Shown here: in pieces, positions 1 to 11,339 of the stretch
Layout: each line of letters opens with the position of its first letter
Numbering within the stretch: position 1 is the stretch's first letter
NCBI RefSeq assembly: GCF_002234675.1
Contig: NC_019867.2
Location: 29,687,166 to 29,751,165 of the forward strand
DNA: 64,000 nt
Reading direction: 5' to 3'
Origin: Oryzias latipes
Lineage: Eukaryota; Chordata; Actinopteri; Beloniformes; Adrianichthyidae
Program-made: the position numbers and the translations under genes
The notes under the pieces: model-generated
What the model was told of the DNA's origin: nothing
What the model saw: the letters and a program-made list of their open reading frames with translations, nothing else
Database searches by the model: none

Positions 1-337
1 CAATTTTTCTTTTATATTCTAAGAAATTATAAACTTTTATGCTCTCACGGGCCACATGAAATGACATGGAGGGACACATTTGAGATAGGTGGGTTATACC
101 TATCGTTTATCCAATCGTTGTTCATGTAAACGTCATTCTGATCGTGTGTCACTACTGCTCTTGGTTACGTCATGCATAGATGGTGTTTCTATGAAGGTAT
201 TAATGTTCCAAAATGGCCGAGCTTGTATATTTGATTTGAGAACTTGTAATACAGAATGTGAATACTTGTGCAAAAAAAATCTGCATCTGTGTGTAAAAAT
301 CTTCTGCTGTAAACTGCCAAATTCCCATTTGCATGTG

Positions 338-425
338 TTCATTTAGAGTTACAACTTCAAATCTGTGATTACAACTGCTCAAATGTGCTTCTGCGTGTGC
401 TCGAATCTGCTGGCGCAAATCACAA
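338..425. repeat. Foldback-like dispersed repeat, copy 1
   Basis: This short stretch recurs at about 59230-59345. The first third (GAGTTACAA..TCAAATCTGTGATTA) is in the same orientation in both places. The following roughly 65 bases (TGCTCAAATGTGCTTCTGCG and onward) are inverted in the second copy. That pattern suits a foldback or MITE-like element whose central arm has flipped. No target duplication was found. The rest of 1-900 holds nothing I recognise. Confidence 0.5.
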
Positions 426-924
426 GTGCGCTACAACTGCGCTCTGAATTCTGACACATTCCTTGCGAGAAATTTGTGTCTAAACTGATCTGTGTCCGAT
501 AATGGACCTAGGGGGGGAGGGAGGGTTAGAGGAGGCGAAGTCAACCAATCAGAGTGCAGGATTCGGAGAACTAGGTAAAGTTAGAAAGAGCTTCACAGAG
601 TCGGACTTCCTGCTTCAATAACTCTTCTGATAAACGTTCAAATGTGACAGCAAGTCTCTCAATCATTTTGTATGAACACGGAGAGTGAACTAAAAATGCA
701 TTTCTAAAGAAAAAAGTCATTTTTTTCATACATTTTAATGAGAAATGATCTCTTTGTGCTTTAAATGCAGACATGCAGCTAGACGGCTGCCAACAGGAAA
801 ATCATGTTTGTTGTAGCAGGACAATTAGGGCCAGGGCTGTTGAGCATCTTTATTATAAATCATACGAATTAACCATTGTTGTGTTTCTCGCATGGTCCTG
901 GATTTTGTGTCCATCAAAAGGCTA

Positions 925-1330
925 ATGTTGTTAGCCCGTGTTGTTAGCCTTTCCTAACACTGGGTTCTTCCAGCTCCGTTTTTCCACAAAAAAAGCACTG
1001 ATCACACGGATTAAATATAAAATGATGAGCGAACAGGAGCTTCATAATATTCATAACATTAATAAAAGCCCGTTTGGAAGATCGCCTCGTAATTGCATAA
1101 ATATATGTGACGGCAAAGGTTTGTTTACAACGGGACCTACTTCCTCATACGGGAGTTTTTACACTACTGCGCATGCCCAACTGATGAATTCTGACCGAAA
1201 GTGTGAGCCATGGGAACGCTTGTTCTAATCGGAAAAAGGTTTTCTGTGCCCGTGTGAATTTTAACCCGACCATTGATCCGATCAAGATATTTTGCCCATG
1301 TAACCGCGGCTATTGTTGGTCATGTTCTGT
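925..1330 (-). mobile_element. Fragment of the hAT family found complete at 60012-61186
   Basis: Read in reverse complement, the sequence matches the interior of the 60012-61186 element. Shared pieces include GCTAATGTTGTTAGCCCGTG, the AAAGCACTGATCACACGGAT stretch, and the part around 1260-1310 corresponding to about 60120-60180. The termini and target duplication seen in the other copy are not visible here, so this is a truncated, diverged relic. Confidence 0.6.
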
Positions 1331-2070
1331 TCTGACTAGTCTACTGTCAGTCACTCCAGGTCCTCAGTGGGTTGAAGTGTCTGGTTCTCAGTTTGTCATT
1401 GTCAGGTTATCTCCTTTGTCAGCTTCTCCAGAGTTTTGCTCATGTTTCAGTTTATATAATAAATGTTGAAGTTTCTGCCACCAAGCCTGGTGTAGGAGGC
1501 ATTTTGGGTCCAGGACCACCAGTTCCTGACAGCTGGTTGTACAAAACCACACACCTTTCATTGCTACATAAGGGCTCATCCTCGTGCCAGTCCTGGTCCC
1601 AATAGGAATCAAAACCTAGATTTAGATTAGAGTAGGGTCTCCATTCACCGTAGCTGCTTACGTAATTTTCAGTTTGTCACTTTCTTCTCAAATCGTTTAC
1701 TTCAATTCACTGCATCCAAAGTATTAATAAAAAAAGATTTCAAAAAAAGCTAAATAGCTAAGCAAATAGGCTCCTACACAAAGCCTGCTACACAACGTGA
1801 CGTTTGCATACATGCATATGTACATATTTATATTGTTTCTGTTACGGTTAGAGTTCTTTGCTTTTGTTTTTGGTTCTATTTCAGTTCAGTTTCCTGTTTT
1901 ATTTTGAAAGGTGTCCTGTTATGTTGTTTCAAGTTTTACTTTTGGTCCCTATCTGCCCTCATTGTTTCCACCTGTGTCTCGTCAGTCCTGTATGTATTTA
2001 AGTCCTGTCTTCCCTTTCTCCTGTGGTGCTCAGTATTATGCTCTTCCCCTGGTTCCTGTGGAGTTTTGAG
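1331..2070. other. Unassigned intergenic sequence
   Basis: I see no coding exon, RNA gene or repeat that I recognise. Open frames here are short and lack family motifs. Confidence 0.5.
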
Positions 2071-2071
2071 T

Positions 2072-2178
2072 TGTCCTGTCCTGTCCTGTCCTGTCCTGTC
2101 CTGTCCTGTCCTGTCCTGTCCTGTCCTGTCCTGTCCTGTCCTGTCCTGTCCTGTCCTATCCTATCCTGTCCTATCCTA
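2072..2178 (+). repeat. (CCTGT)n pentanucleotide satellite
   Basis: About twenty tandem CCTGT units run almost perfectly from 2072, degrading to CCTAT variants near 2156-2178. The apparent open frames through it, rich in Cys-Pro-Val-Leu-Ser, are products of the repeat and not genes. Confidence 0.97.
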
Positions 2179-2579
2179 CTCTGCCGTGGATTTTGGTATT
2201 TAGTTTTTGTTTCATTTATTAAAGTTCCTTGTCCCCCTGGAACCTTCTGCCTCCTCCTCCTCTCTGCTTCTGGATGCTTCCCACATTCCCCCTCATGAAA
2301 TTTTCTTTTATTTTAGATTTTTTACAATTTAATAATTACAGTTTTCTTTTTAACTTGCCCCTTCGCGTGACGGCTGGTTTTAGTTTTGTCAAATTTCTGT
2401 ATGATGACAATAAAGTATTATATTCTAAAATCAGGTTTTAAGGCATTAGAAGAAAAGATTCAGACATTGTTTTTAAATCCTCCATTTACTTGTTACAGTT
2501 AAAACTAGAAATTATTTCCTTTTTGTTCTGATGTCAGCATCCAGCAGCAGCAACAGGCTTCCTTAGATCATTATGTAAA

Positions 2580-4500
2580 TGACAGAAAACCAGAGGTATG
2601 TCTGAATAAACCCCTTTTGTAATTGAGGCCAAACTTTATTAATTTCAATCATGTTTGAAAATCTTTGGTGTTGGACCGGACGGAAAAGGAAAGGAGGGAA
2701 GAAGAGAGTGGGACGTTAGAGAAGGGGGGGGGTGATAGTGGGAGGGGGGGGATAAGACCATGAAGCAGCATAGAGCAGACAGGTTTACTGGTTGTTTATC
2801 ATTACGGTAAGGTTCAAATGTAGTACAAAAAGGGCGGGGCCTGTCCACACACACACTGAAATGTTATCAACACACCTGCTAGCTGCAAAAATGTCCACAT
2901 GTCAACAGAAAACACAAAACAGATAGTGTTCACACACGCATACTTATGCCTTTAAACCAACTAGTGTGAAATATTTCATTCATTCAATCATGCAAACTAT
3001 TAGTGCAAAGGTGAGCTAACACCTGTGCTCAGGTGAGTGTTTATGTTCTTCTAAAATGGATGGTGGAACGTGAAAAGAAGGAGGGAGAGTGCCCAGCCAT
3101 CCCCACACCCAGACCCCCACCGCAGCAGCAGCGGCAACCTGAGCCCCCCAACGCCACACGGCAGAAGGCAGGGGACAACCGCCCCCCGGGCGACCAAATC
3201 CGCCACCCAGGCTAGGACCAGCAGGACCGCCGCGAGGCCCCCAGAGCCAGACAGCAGGGAAGCACGGAGGAAAGAGAGCGCCGCCCCAGCCTAACCAGGA
3301 GAGAAGCTCCCCCGCCGCGCCGGAAGAGCCCAACGCAGGGCCCCACCCGAGAAGGGCACCCACAGCCCCAGACGAGCACCCCATCACCACCCAGGAGTTC
3401 CGGGCATCCCCCCACCCCAACCCCAGGTACGAGCCAGGACCCCCAAGGGAGACCTGCTCCGCACTCCAGGCAGCAACCCACCCGGCCCATGGTTGGTCCA
3501 GGGAGGAGCAAGGCAGGGGCCAGCCACCCCCACCCCGGAGGGGCGCAGCCCGGGGAAAAAGGGGGGCCCACAAGGGGTGTTGTAAACATGGCCCGACCAG
3601 GCTCGGCCACTGTTGGATGTTTGGCGGGGCCCAGCGCACAAGGGCAAGAACCAGAGCCCACCCCCAGGGACACGGACACCCCCGGCTCAAGTGTAATGTG
3701 AACCCTCCCCCCCCGAGCGGAGAGAGTACCGCCGGGCCCAGGAGACCGGCACCCAGGGGACACGGCAGCCGTCGCCAAGGGACCCGTACCCCCCACCAGG
3801 GAAGGGGGTAGGGGACAGATGGTCCTAGGTCCCACCTTCCTTGCAAAATGTGTGTGCGTGTATGTGTGTTTGAGAGGATGTGTGTGTGCATGTGTGTGTG
3901 TTTTATGTTGGAGTGTATATTTTGAGGGGGGAGGGGTGTGTGTACTAAGGGGGGTGCAGTTAAAATTGGCGGGTAGGGCACTGAGGGGACATCTCCTGAT
4001 TACTCACAGTGATGTCCCCTCACCCTCCCCACCAGGGGCCCTAAATGTCTACGGTGCGGTTAAAATTGGCAGGTAGGGTGCTAGGAGGACATCCGCTGCT
4101 TGCTGGCAGTGATGTCCAAGCACCCCCCCCCCCCTACCAAGGGCCCTACATGTCTAAAATAAAACCGAAAGAGGGGGGGCCCACTCCATACGGCAACCAT
4201 GGGAGGGGTACCACTGCCAAGTAGCTCCCCCCCCAAGGCGCATCGCAGGCTAAACCCCCCACCCCCTCACCCTAATATGAGGTTATATGAGGAAGGGGGT
4301 AGGTTGGGGACAGCTGGTAGACTGTCCCCCCGGTGGTCAAACAGCCCCCCCCCCCCCCCCCCCCCAGTATAGGGGCCAGGCCACCCCAGCCCAGGGACCC
4401 CATCCCCCGAGGCGCCGACACCCAGGGCCCAGCACCACCCACCCCACACAGAGAGAGAGGAGCCAGAAAGCGCCGGGTGCAAATTAACATTCTTCTAACA
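2580..4500 (-). mobile_element. GC-rich retroposon (LINE 3'-UTR-like family), long copy
   Basis: The left part (2590-3050) is the reverse complement of the element at 53561-54142 and matches 50160-50700. The G/C-homopolymer-rich part (3060-4500) matches 16570-17015 and 50680-51060. In the shortest copy the family ends in poly-A with a 9-bp target duplication, so it is retroposed. The 3' end here is at the left. The 321-codon minus-strand frame at 3016-3981 is Gly/Pro/Trp-rich low-complexity sequence crossing a GT repeat (3845-3905) and is not credible as a protein. The composition resembles the GC-rich 3' UTRs of fish L1-clade LINEs; that assignment is inference. Poly-C runs occur at 4110-4130 and 4347-4367. 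Confidence 0.7.
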
Positions 4501-5840
4501 GAAAGGGATGTAATCTAAAACCAATCGTGTATGATTTTTCTAAGTTATTAATTACTGTTTTCTTTATGTGGGCATTTTAAATACTTGAAAAAGTCCAAAA
4601 GCATTTTTCCCGGAGTGGTCTTAACGGAAAGAGAAAACCCTTAAGACTGGAAGTGATGCAAAAACTTTAACTTGCTAAACATTGTTGTCATTTTTATTGG
4701 AGTAATACAATAAAAAATGCTTTATATGAAGCATTTATATTTATATTTAGGATTTATATTAAGTCCCGTTCCGTTAGAAGGCGTGTCTCCGCTTTCATTG
4801 TTGTGTTTCTGGTTTTGCTCATTTGTAACGGGGTTGTTTTTAGTAATTCTGTATTAGGTTTTTTTATTTAGTAATTTCTGTATTTGTATTATTCTGTATT
4901 TTTCAAACTATGTTTGAAAAGTCCAGTTTTGACCCAAATCACATGACCAAGCAGCTGAAACCATGGAGACGTGTTGTTATTGTTCGCTGTGATGTCACAA
5001 AGAGGATGGGTTCTAGAGAATTTGAAAAAATGCTGCAAAGTCCTCCTGTTACCATTGACGACCCAACAGCCGACCAGCTCAGAAGCAGCACTTTGGCTCC
5101 AGCTTTTCCTCAGAAACACTCTGAACCCCAAGTTTCTTCTTCATCCACATAAAGTCTGTACGAGACAGAAGAGACGCCATCATGGAAGAAGTAACAATGC
5201 TGTTTCTGTGTTTCTTAGTTTGACTGAGAACAACTACAATCTCTGAAAAATGAGGAAAACTACTGAAGACTTTCATAAAAAACATTTCTAGAAATGTTTT
5301 TTTTTTGTTTTGTAGAAATGTAGAAATGACCTCAGTTTGTTTGTAAATGAAACATATTAAGGAAAATAAGCTTTACGCCCATAAAACACTGAATTATGAG
5401 ACTGAGCTGACTTCTTATTGCTACCAAATGATTATTTTTAAAGTCAAGACTGAAAATAGATGAAAACATAGAAAGTTTGATTTTTTTAAATAATTTTTTT
5501 ATAAATTTGACCTCAGTTTACAGACAGAACAGGTTAAGGAGACGTTTGACTGTGTCAACAGGAAGAGAATCAGCTGTTTAAAACGCTGCAGATTCAATCA
5601 GGAAGTCTTCCATAAACAGAACTATTTCAATGACAGAACTGACTTGACTTTTTCTGGATGTCAGGTGTTTCTGTCAGAACTGAATGATGAGAAAAGCAGA
5701 TTTCATTTTAGCAGCAGCAGAATTTCCAGTTTAAAGCAGATTTTGTTTTTCAGATGTTTTGTTTTAAAACTGTGGCCTTAATGGAAAAATCTAGAACGGA
5801 ACTTTATTGAAGGATTTAGACTGACTGATGTGTTTTTGGA
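4501..5840. other. Unassigned A/T-rich sequence
   Basis: No recognisable gene, RNA or repeat. The sequence is likely intronic or intergenic and precedes the first copy of a duplicated segment that starts near 5841. Confidence 0.4.
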
Positions 5841-6830
5841 CTTTATGTTTTACTGGTCCTTCAGACAACCTGGACTCTTAACAGACACTTCATCCCAGCC
5901 AAATGTTGTTGTGTTTTATTCAGAATTCAGTAAAGAATCTTTAAACAAACAAATTTTCATTTTTTCTAGAGAAATACTGAAATAGATGTATTCTGTATGT
6001 CCAGACAGAGCAGCGCTACACTTGGAGATCTCTTTTACTTCCAAACCCGAGCGATCCTGACAATCCAAGACTTGTTGTTAGAAGAATTCCAATTCCTGGA
6101 ACATCAGAGAACCCAGAGGAGACCATCAACTCTGTTCCAAAGACACCGACTGGCCCGGTTCCAGAGTTTGGACTGAGCTCCTCTTCAGACTCAGACTCTC
6201 CTCCAAGAAGTCTCTCCGCTGCCTCCTCTGCTTCTCCTCCAACTCAGTGTTCTTCATCACACAAGGAGGACTTCACAGGAAATCATGTAGGAAGATGTGA
6301 TGGACCCAGTTCTTCACACAGGTCTCCAAAGACCTCCTCAAATGTTCAGCTGAGCTCCAGTACAAGCTTGGTACGTTCCCATAAATGCTCCTTCTTTCAG
6401 CTGCAGCAAAAGCCAAAATAATAAAAACTTCACCGCCACAAAGTCCTGATTAATTTACAGAAAGATGAATAATTAAACTATTCTAATCTCTTTTTGTTCA
6501 TCCTAGTCAACCGTTGTTGTGTTTTAATAAACTTTCTACAAAATCTAGAGAGGTTTTGACAGACATTTTCTTCTTAGTTCTAGATTTGATTTTGTAGGAA
6601 AGCCTCTTTATTTCCCTTGAAATGGTTCCTCATGTCAACATTTCTGGGATTAGCAGCAGATCTGAGCAGCTGAATTCCAACAGGGAAAATGTTTTCTATT
6701 GATGCTAAACAGCTGAAATGCTGGGTTCTCCACAACAAAGAGAAACTTCCAAAGCTTTTCTTCACTATTTCAACTTGATCAGAAAAGGGGAAAGCAGAGG
6801 AGACAAACACAGTAGAGCAGGTTTGTGGCA
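5841..6830 (+). repeat. Segmental duplication, unit 1
   Basis: This unit is collinear with 7597-9675. Shared landmarks are the TTTATGTNTTACTGGTCCTT leader, the exon at 6005-6370 against 8622-9290, and the downstream block beginning TTTGATTTTGTAGGAAAGCC. Unit 1 lacks the 838-bp hAT insertion present in unit 2, reading straight through GTCCTTCAGACAACCTGGAC, and is therefore the empty-site paralogue. Confidence 0.85.
6005..6370 (+). CDS. Internal coding exon of an unrecognised Ser/Pro-rich protein (unit 1)
   Basis: The exon is bounded by an AG acceptor (..TCCAG before 6005) and a GTACGT donor after 6370. It is exactly 122 codons long in phase 0 with no stop codon. It begins TEQRYTWRSLLLPNPSDPDN and contains a Ser/Asp-rich stretch (SSSSDSDSPP) and SPPTQCSSSHKED, all shared with the exon at 8622-9290. 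Preservation of the frame in both duplicates suggests real coding sequence. I do not recognise the family. The low-complexity Ser/Pro/Asp content resembles a disordered linker, and a Pim-like kinase relic lies at 10349-10589, but no link is proven. Compared with unit 2 it lacks one internal repeat and the lysine-rich C-terminal part. Confidence 0.5.
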
Positions 6831-6954
6831 GAATCATCATCAAATAGAAATGTGACAGAAAGAACTCCAGCATGATCAAACCAAAGGCAGAAACTAAAAG
6901 ACTTGAGTCCACTTAGGCTGATGACTGTGGTATGTGAGCAACATTGACCAGGTT

Positions 6955-7592
6955 CAGGGGTCGGCAACCTTTTTTACTCAAGGAGCCATTTGGGACCGCC
7001 CCTAATAAAAAAGAAAGCACCCGGAGCCACAACCTGTTTTGACATCATTATATATATTATGCATGTATATATTATTCAAGGGTGCTCATTATGTCGATCG
7101 CGATCGACCGGTCGATCTTCAAGGACTTGAGTGTAGATCGGGGGCCAGAAAAGATAAAAAAAAGTACTTCTTAAAAATCCACCAGCCAATCAAAATCCTC
7201 ACTGAGAAATACAGGACTTGACTGACATGTAGATTGGCCAATCGGACATCGTCTGAAGCATACGAAGCTGCAAATGGACATTATGTTCTTTAAAGGATGA
7301 TACCGACCACCGCCGCGTGTGGGAGGAGCTACTGGTTCTGGTCTGATCGCTGCATGGAGCCATGTGTTTATCAATGCATGGTAGAAACTGAGAATGATTA
7401 GAGATCAGGTTTATTATTTTGAACAGTTCTACTTGGTAATCATGTTTCCATGTTTGAGATCATAAAATCATCCCAGGGAAAATCTCTGCTTCAACTCCCG
7501 CAGGGAAAGCTGCGTCTCAATCTGACGCCCGTGTTTGCATCTCTCTGACAGAGTTTGAAGCCAAAGCCCCTCCTCCGCCTCTTTACCTGCTT
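6955..7592 (+). mobile_element. 5' part of a hAT element (same family as 28675-30048)
   Basis: It starts with the terminal sequence CAGGGGTCGGCAACC and follows the 28675-30048 element closely to about 7592 (equivalent to about 29305), where similarity stops. The opposite terminus is absent. Both copies contain an internal GGTGCTCATTA(T/C)GTCGAT segment that itself looks like a hAT end, implying a composite ancestor. No transposase is recognisable. Confidence 0.8.
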
Positions 7593-7624
7593 TTAATACT
7601 TTATGTATTACTGGTCCTTTAGAC

Positions 7625-8462
7625 CAGTGTTTTTCAACCTTTTCTGAGCCACGGCACACTTTAACCTTGAAATAACCTGACAAAAATCCCGTGGCACACC
7701 AGCATCCTAAAATAGAAAAATAAAAAAAAAGGAAAAACTCATAGTCTGTATTGATTTACAGTGCCTTCGCAATCTCACGTGCATTTTTGAGATAATTGTG
7801 GCAGAAAAAGCTGGAAGCTGCAGCTGTTTTTCTGAAAGATGTAAAAAAAGTTAAGTTAGAAGATTTAAAAACAGTTTGAGGTGTGTTCTTGTGGTTTCAA
7901 GACGTTTAACAACAGAACTCATTGTGCGCTGTCACTTTAACCCAATGCATCATGGGAGATGAAGTGCAAAAACGTCCGGAAATCGCTTTTCAGAGCTTCA
8001 TTGTTTTGTGCACTTGTTCCACGGTCTGATACCGGATTCTGTGCAAAGCTACACAGGTTTAGCTGGTATTTTTGTTAGAACTGAGCGACTTTATGAGCTT
8101 AATCGGGACAAGGAAGTGAAGACTTTAACCACTTCTGATTGGTCAGATTGATGACGTGTGATTAAGCCTCCAAGAATGATTGGTGGAGACAGTTAAAGGG
8201 GCGGTACTTTTCAAAATACTGCTGAAGCTGCAGCTAAATCGCGGTCTTATCAAAATGTCTTTAATAAAATAAAATAAACGCAAAGAAAAAAGTATTTAAC
8301 GATCTTTCATATTCCTAAGTACTCAGTGTTTTATCAGGGCCTGTTTGGATGAACACAGAGCTGATATCCTGGAGATGGAAAATGTTTTTAGATCAGTGAA
8401 TGAGGGCAATTTCCCACGGCACACTTGACCATCTCCCACGGCACACTGGTTGAAAAACACTG
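7625..8462. mobile_element. Non-autonomous hAT element, 838 bp
   Basis: Terminal inverted repeats CAGTGTTTTTCAACC and GGTTGAAAAACACTG bound it. Flanking 8-mers CTTTAGAC (7617-7624) and ATCTAGAC (8463-8470) are a diverged 8-bp target duplication. The empty site at about 5862-5869 (CTTCAGAC) confirms the boundaries. Subterminal motifs reading GAGCCACGGCACAC are repeated. A longer relative lies at 61903-63154. No transposase is seen. Confidence 0.92.
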
Positions 8463-8621
8463 ATCTAGACAACCTGGACAGTTAACAGACACTTCTTTAA
8501 TAAAAAAGATGAAACTGGATTTACTCTGATGAAAATGTTTATCACATAATTAAGTAAAGAATCTTCAAACATGTTTTTATTTCTAGAGAAATACTGAAAT
8601 AAATGTATTCTTTATGTTCAG

Positions 8622-9290
8622 ACAGAGCAGCGCTACACTTGGAAATCTCTTTTGCTTCCAAACCCGAGTGATCCTGACGATCCAATACTGGTTTTGAGAA
8701 GAATTCCAATTCCTGGAACATCGGAGAACCCAGAGGAGACCATCAACTCTGTTCCAAAAACACAGACTGGCGCAGTTCCAGAGTTTGGACTGAGCTCCTC
8801 TTCAGACTCAGACTCTCCTCCTCAGAAATATCTCTATGCTCCATCCTCTCCAAACATCAACTCTGTTCCCAGAACACCTACGGGTGGTTTGAGTTTCTCC
8901 TCAGATTCAGACACTCCTCCAAGACGTTTCTCCACTGCTTCCTCTGCCTCTCCTCCAACTCAGTGTTCTTCATCACACAAGGAGGACTTCTGGACCTACG
9001 AGAAGCTGAAAGACCAAGACAAGCTTGTTCTAAAGAGACAACACACAGGAAATCCTGTAGGGAGATGTGATGGACCCAGTTCTTCAAAGAGACCTTCAAA
9101 CACCTCACACCCCAAGATAAAACCCGTACCGCCCCCGAAAATGAACATTACGAATGCAAAGTGGGTCAAGAAGCTCAAAGCCATACTGGCAGAAAGAAAA
9201 AGGGAGCATGGACAGCAGAACTTTAAGAGAAGTGCTAAAAGTACGGATGCTGCACCAACAGCCAAAAAAATGAAGAAGACAAACTCCTGA
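8622..9290 (+). CDS. Terminal coding exon of an unrecognised Ser/Pro-rich protein (unit 2)
   Basis: The exon follows a TTATGTTCAG acceptor ending at 8621 and is open in phase 0 to a TGA at 9288-9290, about 222 codons. It starts TEQRYTWKSLLLPNPSDPDD, has two copies of a NSVPxTxTG..SFSSDSDxPP block (around residues 40-95), a middle EDFWTYEKLKDQDKLVLKRQ segment, and a lysine-rich tail (KKLKAILAERKREH, KKMKKTNS) that could be nuclear targeting. The tail is absent from the paralogous exon at 6005-6370. The acceptor shows that upstream exons exist or existed. No family was recognised. Its mature start cannot be placed; the first in-frame methionine is far inside the exon. Confidence 0.5.
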   Translation, partial: TEQRYTWKSLLLPNPSDPDDPILVLRRIPIPGTSENPEETINSVPKTQTGAVPEFGLSSSSDSDSPPQKYLYAPSSPNINSVPRTPTGGLSFSSDSDTPPRRFSTASSASPPTQCSSSHKEDFWTYEKLKDQDKLVLKRQHTGNPVGRCDGPSSSKRPSNTSHPKIKPVPPPKMNITNAKWVKKLKAILAERKREHGQQNFKRSAKSTDAAPTAKKMKKTNS

Positions 9291-9779
9291 TTTATTTTTA
9301 GAAATTTCAATATTTAAAACTATTTTATTCTCTTTTTGTTCATCCTAGTCAACCGTTGTTGTGTTTTAATAAACTTTGTACAAAATCTAAAGAAGTTTTA
9401 GTTTGACAGACATTTTCTTCTTAGTTCTAGATTTGATTTTGTAGGAAAGCCTCTTTATTTCCCTTAAAATGGTTCCTCATGTCAACATTTCTGGGATCAG
9501 CAGCAGATCTGAGCAGCTGAATTCCAACAGGGAAAATATTTTCCACCGATGCTAAACAGCTGAAATGCTGGGTTCTCCACAACAAAGAGAAACTTCCTAA
9601 GCTTTTCTTCATTGTCAACTTGATCAGAAAAGGGGAAAGCAGAGGAGACAAACACAGTAGAGCAGGTTTGTGGCCAAAGCATTGATGATGTCATTTGTTG
9701 CAGACACTGCAGCTGTGATTGCACTTTGGCGCTGAAACCTGATTGAGTTTCACATAGAACACAGCTGGATGTTGGAAAA

Positions 9780-10260
9780 TATTTTAGCTTAGAATTAAAA
9801 TGTAATTCAAGAATTTTTCCAAGATCTGATCATTTGGAAATGGGCCTGTTGTTGTTTTAAATCTGACTGCTCTCCACCTTTTAGGACAGGGAGAACATAG
9901 GCTGCCTTCCAAATTTTAGGATTATGTTTTTTTTTAAGCTCGAGTTGAAAATGTGGTCCATAGGTTTGGCCATGAAATCTGTAGCAAGCTTTAAGCTGTA
10001 GCAAGGAGATGGAGATCAACGTCATATTGAGCAGGTGCTTTCAGGGCCTTTTTCATTTCTGCATAGGAACTAAGTTTTATGGTTAATTTAGCTGCAGATG
10101 TTACAGAAGAAGAAACAGAAAAAACCTTTGAATGAACGAATCCAAGCTGAAATGAAAAGTGGGAAACAAAGCCAACAAATTGTTCATTGAATTGCCTTGC
10201 AATTCTGAGGTCCAAGAACTGGTCCTACTTTTGGTACTTTGGTTAAAAAGTTCGATGGGA
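9780..10260 (-). mobile_element. LINE reverse-transcriptase relic
   Basis: On the minus strand, 9807-10025 contains PKIWKAAYVLPVLKGGEQSD, the fish LINE version of the block just before the conserved NYRPIS motif. The adjacent frame at 9991-10215 resembles the upstream connector. The catalytic core is absent and the frame is broken. Confidence 0.6.
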
Positions 10261-10348
10261 GTGGTCTGGCCCCTCCTTTACCTTTTTATCTTTAGCGGTT
10301 GCTCATAATGTATGTTCCTTACCCCCCTTCTGTTACAAGATTTTAACC

Positions 10349-10589
10349 TAATCTAAAAGTGCCACATGGATGCTTCAATCAACCCACAACAGTGTGGCAG
10401 CTGGGAATTGTCCTGTTTGAATGCCTCCACAACAAACACTTCAGTTCAACTAAACTCATGGAGAAAAAGCTCCAACTCAGGCAAAACCTTTCCAAAGACT
10501 GCAAAGACTTTATGAAGCAATGCTTCATCCAAAACCCAAGAAGGCGCCCCAGTCTGGAACAGATCCTGCTTCACCCTTGGCTCAAGTAA
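10349..10589 (+). pseudogene. C-lobe fragment of a Pim-like Ser/Thr kinase
   Basis: The plus-strand frame contains TTVWQLGIVLFECL, then DFMKQCFIQNPRRRPSLEQI and LLHPWL before a stop. These match the kinase subdomain IX tryptophan-leucine-glycine motif and the subdomain XI arginine (RRRPS) of Pim kinases, which are strongly expanded in teleosts. Only about 75 residues exist; the ATP-binding lobe, HRD and DFG motifs are absent nearby. This could be a last exon of a gene whose other exons were lost, so it is best called a fragment. The poly-A run at 10639-10660 lies just downstream. Confidence 0.65.
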
Positions 10590-10660
10590 ATTCTAGAATC
10601 AAATCCTCAGCCCAGGGCCACGTGTGTTCAAGTTACTGTAAAAAAAAAAAAAAAAAAAAT

Positions 10661-11130
10661 TGAAAGAAATAGGAATAAAGTCACTGACAGTACAATGTAC
10701 TTTAATATTAGTAACTGAAGAGATAAACTAAAAAAATTACATTAAAGACTATATTATAAACAAAATGGAAATGAGCTGGTCCACATAGTCCTTTAAATAA
10801 GTTGAATTAACAAAAGAAAATGTAAACCTTAAATTTAACAGAAAACAACTGAACTAACTGAGCAAACCAACTTACTTGAACTAACCCACCTAACTGAAAA
10901 CCAAAGAACAACAGTTATAGAGACTGATCAGACCACCAGACTCACAAGGGGAACATAATACAAATAATTTCTGTCTGCTGACCTGCATTCATTCTTGTCT
11001 CAGGACTGATTTCATGGTTTCAGCTGCAGCAGCAGTGATCCTCTCTGCACCAAAACTCACAACAACAGAACATCAGATTCCAGCTTTTTTCCATCACTTT
11101 GGTGAATCTTAGATGAATGATGTCTGTTTA
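10661..11130. other. Unassigned sequence with a short block shared with the actin intron
   Basis: The stretch near 10923 (CTGATCAGACCACCAGAC) recurs at 14513 inside actin intron 4, with loosely similar A/T-rich flanks. It is probably an uncharacterised dispersed repeat. No coding content. Confidence 0.4.
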
Positions 11131-11140
11131 GGATGTTAGG

Positions 11141-11332
11141 ATGCTGAATGTGTTCCTGCCACTGAACACACCGTTCCTCAGCCCTATAGAGGAGCTTTTT
11201 TCAGCTTGGAGGTGGAAGGTCTGCAAGTTTCAGGCTCTGGATCAAAGAATTCTCCTCCAAGCAATGGATGCTGCTTGTAGAGATCACAGCAGAACATTTT
11301 CTTTCTGCTCTGAGACAATTACTTTACAGTAA
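11141..11332 (+). pseudogene. DDE transposase C-terminal fragment (IS630/Tc1-like)
   Basis: The 63-codon frame contains LPLNTPFLSPIEELFSAWRW, the hallmark final block of IS630/Tc1-mariner-type DDE transposases (P-x-L-N-P-I-E, with the last acidic catalytic residue), followed by LLQAMDAAC. The upstream catalytic part is unreadable and no terminal repeats were found. Confidence 0.65.
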
Positions 11333-11339
11333 AGACATG

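Larger units (their letters stand above)
7597..9675 (+). repeat. Segmental duplication, unit 2
   Basis: This is the partner of 5841-6830, interrupted by a hAT element at 7625-8462. After the element the sequence resumes with CTAGACAACCTGGACAGTTA, matching unit 1. The 3' block (about 9290-9675) matches about 6440-6830. Its left edge abuts the truncated hAT at 6955-7592. Confidence 0.85.

Noticed and set aside
1904-2298. Cys-Pro-Val-Leu-Ser repeat protein
   Set aside because: Translation of the CCTGT satellite in several frames.
3016-3981. 321-codon minus-strand frame in the GC-rich region
   Set aside because: Low-complexity Gly/Pro/Trp/Leu composition, overlapping long frames in other registers, and it lies in a repeated retroposon; long frames here follow from scarce A/T stops.
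7085-7115. Palindromic GATCGCGATCGACCGGTCGATC as a regulatory site
   Set aside because: It is part of the repeated hAT sequence (also near 28815), so it is transposon sequence.
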